Shown: one piece after another, positions 57,101 to 64,000 of the stretch
Layout of the letters: every line of letters starts with the position of its first letter
Numbering within the stretch: the first letter of the stretch is position 1
Origin: Gigantopelta aegis
Taxonomy: Eukaryota; Mollusca; Gastropoda; Neomphalida; Peltospiridae
Direction: 5' to 3'
NCBI RefSeq assembly: GCF_016097555.1
Contig: NC_054702.1
Span: 86,756,525-86,820,524 of the forward strand
Length of the DNA: 64,000 nucleotides
The notes under the pieces: model-generated
The model's database searches: none
The model's input: the letters and a program-made list of their open reading frames with translations, nothing else
What the model was told of the DNA's origin: nothing
Program-made: the position numbers and the translations under genes

Positions 57101-60100
57101 TTTCGATTTCTATTTCGGGCGTTATTTTGAAAGAATCATATATATCACATGATTAAATCTGCACATAAAATATACTACAGGTACCGACTTCACAATACAT
57201 TGTCTTAGGTGTTTATTAAAGCTGTTAATTCTTTATACTTTTAAATGTAATAAAATGTTTATAACATTGGTATTATAAACTGCAATCTGGAATGTGTTTG
57301 TATTATATAAGCGTTTATATTGGATCATCGTCATTAACTTTAAAACCGTCTCAGGCCATTCGTCGATATCTTTTGGCTATAACTGCTAATCTATTATTAT
57401 CTTCTTTTTTCTTCTTCTTTTTTAACACTCGAAAATATATTAAAACAGGTTGATAATAACTGCTTGTAGTCATAACACGAGTTTATCGAAATTTCACTCG
57501 TGTTTGTATTTTGTATTAGTAAATGATGGTGAGGTGAGTCCGAAGCTTTAAACTGCAAATATTTGAATGTTCGTAGTTTTATTCTTCCTGTAGTTAATAT
57601 ACGTCATACATTTCATACTTTGCAATAGTAAATTAAAACGAATCAATTACCTTGTGGGCCGGATACTGGGGTGATGGAAAACTTGGTGATGTGTGCGTCA
57701 CCATGGTCGTTCACTGCACACATTTTAACTATATCATTTTAGGATCGAGGTCAGCTCTAGTGTAAAATATATACATGTATGTATCTTTCTTTTTTTAATG
57801 TTCAATATATATATATATATATATATATCATTCTAATCATACCATACATCTATCATTTGTATTTTGAAAACAACAATACAAAACACAATTTAATAAATAA
57901 CACTCTTTTTTATTGGAAATGAAGGAAATTAATATGTCATTAGTCTAGCGCAAAACATGGTTATTTATGAAACTAAATATTCTAATCAACGTAGTTATAT
58001 AATTAGTTTTATAAGTCGTATAAAAATGTGATTATTAAGTTAGCTGGCCTCGTGCTCTTAAAATATCGTAATACATGTACGTGTTTGTAATTAAAAACAA
58101 GGCAGGCACGGCGGAAGCTAGAAGATTTAAATTTTTTGGGTTGGGAAGGGGATTGACTGAGATCTAGGGTGCACAGCAAAGGGGATCGGGATATGCTTCC
58201 ACGTATAATTTAAAAAAACTAGATATTATAAAATGCAATTTCCTGCAATATACAAGTAATATTCATTTCTGCCTTAAGATTTATTACCAATAATATTTTT
58301 GATTCAGAGACCGTGTAATGTTGACTACTGGTTGATTTTGTTAATGTCTAAACTACCTGCACATATTGATATAAAAAGAAATTCAAGTGGTCCATATACA
58401 TGTATATATATTTAAAGTCAGTAATAAAACATCGAAACAATTCAAGTGTGCCTTTTTTGTAGTTAGGGTTGGGTGCACAGAAACATACATTTTAAGGCCT
58501 CTTTAGACATACTTGTAAATCATTCAGAGATTTTCTTCTGTGAAATTTTATAAGCCATTGGAAACTATTTAAATGAAGCATAACAACTCATGATACTGAC
58601 TGGCACAAAGTATAGTATCCATTTATAAAAGTCTCATAAAGTAGTATGCGTGCGCGTTTAAACACAACGTTAATGGATAAGTGCGTATCCTGATGCCATT
58701 TTCTATTTTTAAATCATTCATTTATTTATTTATTGCCTTATGTTCGATTTCATCTCCTACTTACTTCTGAATGAGTTTGATAAATCCATCAATGCCAAGA
58801 AAATAACAATCGATTTTATAAAGAGTTCCAATAAGTTCGGAGCCAGTTTTCTCTTCCACCATGTTGCAGAGTTTTGAACATGAACCAACCAAACCGACAT
58901 CAGAAATGTATGTAGTGATATCATAAACAATGCTATTATAATATGCACAGACTTACATATCCATGCATATTTTTATGTCGTGACACAAAACAACAGATAA
59001 AAAATGTGCGGGCAACGTGGCATACAGTTAGTAAATGGGATCGAGTCCAAGATGATTTTAACAAAACCGTGAAAGGTCGCTAGAAAACCCCGAAAACGCT
59101 GTTTAAAAAATTGAGTTTTTGGTTAAAAGAAAGATTTGGTTAACACGTGCACTGACGTAGCTAGAAAAGAGGTCATGGGAGCCATGCCCCCTCCCTGGTT
59201 ATATTTAACTGTCGCTCCATAATACCACTCATAGACAGTGTAGGTGTCCCACCGCCCCAATATATAATCCTGGTTAGGCGAATGAAAAAGCGAAATCTTA
59301 ACTGAATCTGACATACCACAACACACGTACCAACATAATTTTATGAAACACTTGAATAAAGTCTGGTTTCAAAAAAACTCTGTAACGGACGCAGACCATT
59401 GCAGACGGACGCATTTGCTATGTGAAGCCTAGTTTCCATAAAATACGTATCAGGTCGCTGAAAACCAGGCTTAACTCCCAACACGTGAGATCTCAACTGA
59501 AACCGTACGTATTAACTATCGGCAAGCATTCAAAACACTCTTTTGGGTAAAGACATTCTGGGTAAAGTAGACTTACTGAGAATTATGTTGAGAACGTTGT
59601 TGCAAATTTCGAAGGAGACATCGACGCACATTTTACACTTGTCAATAGCGTCCACTCTGTTAGTGATCTTGGAGATGAACGACGTCTGGGTCATGATACG
59701 TGGTCGGATGTTGAACAAGGCAGGCTGGATGGCGTTCACAGCCACGACTGTCGATAATATCAATGGTATCGTCTTTTAAAAAGTAAAAAAAGGAAAAGTG
59801 AAATATTTCCCAAGTATTTTATGCATCAATTTGTTTTACAAAATATTTCAATTTTTAATCATTTTTTTTTTCTTTCTCTCTTTTTTGTGTGTGGCAAGTT
59901 ATGTTAGTCTGTCTAGCCTTTAAACAAATACATAATTAGACCTGCACTAACATGTAATGATTTTTTTCTGTGTTTAATAATTGTCAATACCTAAATAATA
60001 AAGAATCACTAGAAACAATGCGTATTTCCATTTATATATAAATCTGATACATGTATTTTTAATTTATTTACAAGGTAATATTGTAAAATAGAAATTTGGT

Positions 60101-60211
60101 GTAGATGTTTCTTTGATATATACATTATATAAAAAAAAACAAAGCAAAAAATGCTTAAAGGACGTATGAAGTTTTCACTATTTTAAGAAAAAACATTCAC
60201 CCTACCTTCAT
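48434..60211 (-). CDS. Secreted saposin-domain, countin-like protein (7 exons, one frame problem)
   Basis: Exons, in transcript order, are 60211-60206, 59772-59573, 58932-58765, 57756-57651, 56798-56703, 50672-50528 and 48518-48434. The N-terminus (MK + TIPLILSTVVAVNAIQPA) is a signal peptide. Exons 2-3 form a saposin B-like domain with paired cysteines (CKMCVDVSFEICNNV ... GSCSKLCNMVEEKTGSEL ... IDCYFLGIDGFIKLI). Exons 4-7 form a beta-rich C-terminal domain (AVNDHGDAHITKFSITPVSG, GLTYVSKNGTGTGQIVVVIH, GECGSKHPHSKLYDTC). I associate this layout with countin-like proteins; function in molluscs is unknown. Exon 4, joined in the only workable way, hits a stop after ADLDPKMI. The conserved reading resumes 2 nt out of frame, so this may be a pseudogene, an allele or an assembly error. 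The exon 2 donor (AAGTCTAC) is weak. Intron 5 holds a 3.5-kb satellite, and a Tc1 insert starts just past the stop. Confidence 0.7.
48595..48825 (-). repeat. SINE of a second family, minus orientation
   Basis: On the minus strand the head reads CGGCCTAGGTGGTGCCGTGG, then AACCATCGGACATAAAACTG and GGGTTCGCAGTCCGGTACT (B-box-like). The body ends in ACTAACAACTAACCCACTGT. It lies in intron 6 of the countin-like gene. Confidence 0.65.
48960..49730 (+). mobile_element. LINE 3' end (zinc-knuckle region), truncated
   Basis: The reading RIGIRDDALCTFCNEDEETI, then THLFVKCSNVSSLWRNLESW, is the zf-RVT-like end of a LINE polyprotein. The frame stops at 49390. The tail runs into A-rich sequence with AATAAA repeats at 49680-49730. 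A different lineage from the other two LINEs, judging by sequence. Confidence 0.75.
49735..50525. other. Intron 6 of the countin-like gene, no gene seen
   Basis: No coding evidence. 50205-50520 is less AT-rich than its surroundings but matches nothing I recognise. Confidence 0.3.
51124..51189. repeat. (TG)n(TA)n(TATG)n microsatellite
   Basis: Consecutive TG, TA and GTAT blocks. Confidence 0.9.
51819..55355. repeat. Satellite array, 34 monomers of ~100-106 bp with higher-order structure
   Basis: The monomer begins ATGGCTCAAATAACACACC and contains GGGGTAAGATGTGCC, GGGGCAAGTTGATCAA, CTGTACTTTACTTGAAGATT and GAATGCAAACAA. I counted 34 copies of the GGCAAGTTGATCAA word. Variants are: TTC present or absent before TGGGG; CCATGTCAAGG, CCAGGTCAAGG or a shortened ATGCAAGG; TTTGAATG or TTCGAATG. 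Rare marks (TTGGAGATT at 53354 and 54811, TTGAACATT at 53554 and 55011) repeat exactly 1457 bp apart, so about 14 monomers form one higher-order unit. Confidence 0.95.
55330..55800. repeat. Duplicated flank of the satellite array
   Basis: GATTGTTTTATTCGAATGCA followed by CAAACATAATAAACAT, then ATATTAAGCATATA, GAATGTCTGATAAACATATT, occurs at 55330-55440 and again at 55688-55790. Confidence 0.75.
56354..56690. mobile_element. MITE with CATAGGCGTAC/CATAAGCGTAC ends
   Basis: 337 bp starting CATAGGCGTACGGG and ending GTACGCTTATG, with a long G run near the left end and C-rich sequence at the right. It ends 13 bp from the exon 5 boundary (56703) of the countin-like gene. Confidence 0.6.
56810..57640. 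other. Intron 4 of the countin-like gene
   Basis: AT-rich; no gene or clear repeat seen. Confidence 0.3.
57765..58755. other. Intron 3 of the countin-like gene
   Basis: Contains a (TA)n run at 57806-57828; otherwise nothing recognised. Confidence 0.3.
58940..59560. other. Intron 2 of the countin-like gene
   Basis: A stretch at 59150-59290 (ACGTAGCTAGAAA, CATGCCCCCTCCC, ATATAATCCTGGTTAG) looks like part of a decayed DNA element. No gene seen. Confidence 0.3.
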
Positions 60212-60614
60212 GTTTGTGATTAATCCAATTTCTTTCGAAAAAAAAACCTTAAAAATGTAATCTGGGTTTCTTATATATGTGTTTCTGGTATCACCTGTTA
60301 CGTTTCACAATATCAAGTGTAAAACATTTTGGTGTCGGTCCCTTTGATCTTACCCGTGGCGTATTCCATAGTCCACGGGCGTGTCTAGCCTAATTTCAGC
60401 GATTGCTGAATGGCTGAAGGAAGTCACGCCCACAGATCACATACAGTTCAGCAGGAAGTAAACTAGAGCATTGTTTTAAAACGTAACACTGTCTCACTGA
60501 TATTACTAGTGAAATAACAACATAAAACTGTAAAAGTAAAATAGAATGCATTTCTTCAACAGCAAAAATAAAATAAAAATATAGAATATATATAAATTAA
60601 AAAAAATAAAGAAA

Positions 60615-60785
60615 AAGGGATCTTTTATATGCACCATCCCACACAGGGTAGTACATACCACGGCATTTGATATACCAGTCGTGGTGAACTGGCTGGATCG
60701 AGAAATAGCCCAATGGGCCCACTGACGGGGATCGATCCCAAACCGACCGCGCATCAAGCGAGCGCTTTGCCACTGAGCTACGACA
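60615..60785 (-). repeat. SINE head and body fragment, minus orientation
   Basis: GGGATCTTTTATATGCACCA, GTACATACCACGGCATTTGA, then the head GGGATCGATCCCAAACCGAC and AGCGCTTTGCCACTGAGCTA, a tRNA-like A-box side in inverse. Confidence 0.75.
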
Positions 60786-60939
60786 CACCACTGGAGGTAA
60801 TAACTGTTGTTTCAGGTGCGGTTCTAGACACATCACTGGGGGTTGTTGGTTTTTCACATGAAGATACTGATTGTGGTTTACTTTCAACTTTACGTTTCTT
60901 TGGTGGATCCAGTTTATTAGAAATGTCCGCCAACATCAT
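60778..60939 (-). CDS. Short open frame with a PPKKRKVE nuclear-localisation-like motif
   Basis: 53 codons starting MMLADISNKLDPPKKRKVE, followed by a Ser/Thr/Pro-rich stretch; the stop codon falls within the neighbouring SINE. The PKKRKV sequence equals the classical monopartite signal. It could be a fragment of a transposon protein or a chance frame. No splice or family evidence supports it as a gene. Confidence 0.25.
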   Translation of the reverse strand: MMLADISNKLDPPKKRKVESKPQSVSSCEKPTTPSDVSRTAPETTVITSSGVS

Positions 60940-60972
60940 CCATCACTCGAGCTTCGTCTAGTAGCCTAATAC

Positions 60973-61106
60973 GAGCGTGTAGTTTCCTTTCTTCCACGTT
61001 TGTCACGGGAATTTCTCGGGGTGGTAGTTGTCCGATTTCTCGGCGTCCAGCATAAATCTAAAGGAGTAGGCGCCTGGTTTTGCGGCTTCGTTGAAAAGTC
61101 GTATGT
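60973..61106 (-). pseudogene. Countin-like paralogue exon, copy A (decayed)
   Basis: Minus-strand reading DIRLFNEAAKPGAYSFRFML then DAEKSDNYHPEKFP parallels exon 6 of the countin-like gene (GGFLNDAAPAGTYHRGFNLK...). It has the same acceptor phase (TTTACAG then AC). The acceptor is intact, but the frame hits TGA at 61003-61005. No companion exons are seen. Confidence 0.7.
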
Positions 61107-61159
61107 CTGTAAACACAGACATTTAAGTCATTGGAATTTTTTTACAAATATATTTGATA

Positions 61160-61320
61160 TGGAATTGTTCGCATCAAGCGAACGCTTAACCACTGGGCAA
61201 CGTCCTTGAATATCAAATGCAGTGGATGTATTATCACATCTGTTGGAAAAAGCCATATAAAAGATCCCTTTCTGCTTTTGAAAAAATGTAGCGGGTTTCC
61301 TCTAATCAAAATTTAACTAG
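61160..61320 (+). repeat. SINE fragments between the exon copies
   Basis: A head-like piece (GCATCAAGCGAACGCTTAAC) and a body piece (CATATAAAAGATCCCTTTCT, GTAGCGGGTTTCCTCTAAT). Confidence 0.5.
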
Positions 61321-61353
61321 TCAATAAAGTGGCAGTGTATACTAACATATTAC

Positions 61354-61487
61354 GAGCGTGTAGTTTCCTTTCTTCCACGTTTCGCACGGGAATTTCTCGG
61401 GGTGGCAGTCGTCTGATTTCTTGGCGTCCAGCATAAATCTAAAGGAGTAGGCGCCTGATTTTGTGGCTTCGTTGAAAAGTCGTATGT
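61354..61487 (-). pseudogene. Countin-like paralogue exon, copy B (decayed)
   Basis: Reads RLFNEATKSGAYSFRFML, DAKKSDDCHPEKFPCETWKK and GNYTL before a GTAATA donor, the full counterpart of exon 6. The acceptor position reads ACAA instead of ACAG. Copies A and B lie 381 bp apart in direct orientation, with SINE debris between them. Confidence 0.7.
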
Positions 61488-61703
61488 TTGTAAACATTTA
61501 TACACAGACATTTGGAAAAATTTTAAAAATATATTTGATATGGAATTGTTTTAATAAGATAAATAAATATTTTAGCAAATATTTTGAATGTTATATTTCT
61601 CAGTGTATCAATGAGTTTGAATTAGGTTATACAAATTGTATACGACGAAAGTATGCTCTATACCATCCACATCAAGTTTGATCGTTATTCGTCAATAGTT
61701 TAA

Positions 61704-62087
61704 AGGGACTGTCCTGCGTTTACAACCATTGTAAAATATTTCCGACTAATAGAACCTTTTCGATGACGTAACATACAAATTAAATACATTTTCTTATTTA
61801 AAATATCAGTGTCTGTATTTACAAGGTGTTTGTTATTGTCCTAATCCTTGTAGTAGCCCAAACCGGATTTTACCTCCAAATAATTTCGTACGTACGAAAA
61901 AATATATATCACGAATTAAAGTTAAAAAAAAGAGTGCAACAAACATTAGTATACGACCGCAAACACATTCTATATACAGACACTGGTATTCTAAACAAGA
62001 AAATGTATTTAGTATGAAATAGTAGTCGCTCATAAGGCTCTGTTATCGCAAACACCTGACAATGACTGCAAACTCAGGACAGTCCCT
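61704..62087. mobile_element. TTAA-flanked palindromic MITE
   Basis: 384 bp with ends AGGGACTGTCCTGCGTTT and, inverted, AGGGACTGTCCTGAGTTT; TTAA at 61700-61703 and 62088-62091. The centre is TTCGTACGTACGAA, as at 27062-27434. Confidence 0.8.
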
Positions 62088-62089
62088 TT

Positions 62090-63160
62090 AAAGGCTACCT
62101 TTCCTAATAGACCTCTTTCACATTCCACTGCGCATGTGCCCGTTGTGGGGTAACTCGAGGACGCAAACCGCGAACTCACGCGAGATCTCGCAAAAATAGA
62201 CCTGTGGACAAGTTGGGGGGCATAGACAATGGGAGGCCACCCAATAGGAATGTTAATATCTCCATGATTAATTATTCTATCAGTAGGGAACCCGAAAATT
62301 CTGTCGACATCCAACAAGACTTATTGGAGAAAATTGTGAATTATTGCTTATTACGAAATAAAAAATATTTGGTTGTCTTCGCCCGACAAACCATCGGTTC
62401 GGATTCGTACGTAATAAATATCGGATATGGGTTGAAATAATATTAATGTGTGCGCGCGTGTATATATATACAGATATTTATTGTATTTAACATGATTTAA
62501 ATATTTATAAAGCATTATACAGATAAATACATTCAGGATTCTTGTCGGGATTTCTTTTTACCAAGTTATTTAAAATTTTGTTCGGTATTTGGAATAAAAT
62601 TAAATGATACATATAAAAATTGAGCTATGGTATATAAAACATTAGAATCAAGCCCGTAGGAACGATATCTGGAGTTGGGGAGGAGAGGGGGCATAATCTG
62701 TAGAGGAGGAACACAGTCTAGTTGGTGGGGGGAGGGCAAAAGCCATATTTTAAACCGGGTTTATAAAAGTGGGGCTATAGTCCCTCCTCCGACTTCTCGG
62801 TTGCTACCGACCTTAGAATGGTCAGAAATGTAACTGTATTACATATACAGCTATTTAAATTCGAAGCAAGATTATTTGACCTAAGAAAGATGTAAGTTTT
62901 ATTTATAACAGATTAGACTAGCCGACAGCTCGATAATATAGCTACAAACTCAGGATGGTCTCTTTATTATAAACTCATGAGGGTTTATTATGCGTAGTCA
63001 TAACGTACTTTGTTTGAATGTTTGAAGCAAACATATTAAGTACCATGACAGGCCCGTAGCCGGGGGGGAGGGGGGGGGGGGATCGGGAGTTGAGAGTTCA
63101 GAATTGAGAGTTCCGCTCAAATGAAAAAGAAAATCGGATTTTACATATAAAAGTCCTTGT
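62090..63160. other. Non-coding stretch with element ends
   Basis: CAAGCCCGTAGGAACG at 62650 and CAGGCCCGTAGCCGGG at 63050 resemble the ends of the MITE at 15468. Long G runs follow. No gene seen. Confidence 0.35.
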
Positions 63161-63164
63161 CCCC

Positions 63165-63330
63165 AAATGACCAGGATAACGTAGCAAGAACGTCTGTCTG
63201 AGGTTCCATTTGCTGAAGGTTCGATCCTCCTCAGTGGGCCCGTATGATTATTTCCCGTCCCAACCAATGACCCATCAAAGGACGTCGTGTATGCTATCCT
63301 GTTTGTATGAGAAGTATGCCATGTATCATT
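63165..63330 (+). repeat. Degenerate SINE head and body
   Basis: AGGTTCGATCCTCCTCAGTG (B-box-like), GGGCCCGTATGATTATTTCC and GTGTATGCTATCCTGTTTGT. Confidence 0.5.
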
Positions 63331-63486
63331 TATTATAAATACATTGGTACGACAAAAACAAACGTTTTTTTTGTCATGGCTCTTAATGTAACTTGTTAAC
63401 GTATATTTCGCAACAAAAGTTCGTGTATAATTCTCGAGTGTATCCGGCGTCATATCAATGTTTGGCAAGGGGTTATATATATTTAT

Positions 63487-63735
63487 ATGTGTGTGTGTGT
63501 ATAAATCTCGGGACCCCCCCCCCCCCCCACCCTCCGGTCTACGGCTCCGCGCCTTTGGCACTCGCGTTTGATGAGTTCCGTTTACATGCAATTTCGACCA
63601 CCCCCCCCCCCCTCCCCACCCCACCTAGACCTACACATATGTATACACACACACACACACACACACAGACACGCACGCCCGCATGCATGTATCTATGCAT
63701 GTATTGATGAATATCTATATATTGTATGTATGTCA
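63487..63735. repeat. Low-complexity C runs and (CA)n/(TG)n
   Basis: Homopolymer C tracts at 63516 and 63601 and a (CA)n run at 63645-63666. The open frames across them are artefacts. Confidence 0.85.
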
Positions 63736-64000
63736 TACATGGATATTAACGCACTGGCGCAGGGGATAATTAAATCCTTTCTAGACTCACAAATTGTCCC
63801 ATGCCGTTGCTGGGTGTCACGGGGATCCTATAATACCCGTAACTGAATGAAACACGATTATCAAAATATCTCTCCTAACTGTATATCTATTAGATCTCTC
63901 TGTAACAGGCAGTTATACCCGCTGGCTCGTCTAGGTATGATCAGAGATAAGATCTTATATAAAGTATATATTATTATAGCACGTTTAGTTTACTAGAAAA

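Noticed and set aside
62204-62440. 78-codon plus-strand frame
   Set aside because: No splice context or family similarity; expected by chance in sequence of this length.
63393-63846. Proline/histidine-rich frames at the window end
   Set aside because: They arise from C homopolymers and (CA)n runs.

Overview
The window looks like nuclear DNA of a mollusc, probably a gastropod. It is AT-rich and intron-rich, and it is full of short non-autonomous DNA elements, tRNA-headed SINEs and LINE tails. The organism call is an inference from SINE families I associate with molluscs; no marker sequence identifies the species. There is no bacterial-style gene packing, no rRNA or tRNA gene, and no CRISPR array.

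Five host genes can be assembled exon by exon, each in frame with GT-AG introns, except for one frame problem in the last gene. (1) TMEM179-like, minus strand, 653-13414, 5 exons. (2) Ataxin-3 (ATXN3), plus strand, 15997-27576, 7 exons, with an intact Josephin catalytic triad and no polyglutamine. (3) RNASEH2C, minus strand, 30997-34471, 4 exons. (4) A 95-residue single-pass microprotein, plus strand, 34892-40960, possibly SMIM26-like, head to head with RNASEH2C across about 420 bp. (5) A secreted saposin-domain, countin-like protein, minus strand, 48434-60211, 7 exons. Two decayed copies of one exon of a paralogue lie just upstream of it at about 61.0-61.5 kb. The genes are unrelated in function: a membrane protein, a deubiquitinase, an RNase H2 subunit, a microprotein and a secreted protein.

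The rest is mobile and repetitive DNA. The main items are: a Ginger/KRBA2-type integrase DNA transposon with 189-bp terminal inverted repeats (5365-7076); a Tc1-type transposon (46968-48412) ending 21 bp past the stop codon of the countin-like gene; three LINE 3' ends; many SINEs in both orientations; and a family of TTAA-flanked MITEs. There are also pogo-like MITEs, long fold-back elements, nested elements with arrays of inverted sub-terminal motifs, and microsatellites. The most striking structure is a 34-copy satellite array (about 51.82-55.36 kb) with a 1457-bp higher-order period. It lies inside a larger element with inverted ends (51637-56277), within an intron of the countin-like gene. 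I saw no retrovirus, LTR element or Polinton.
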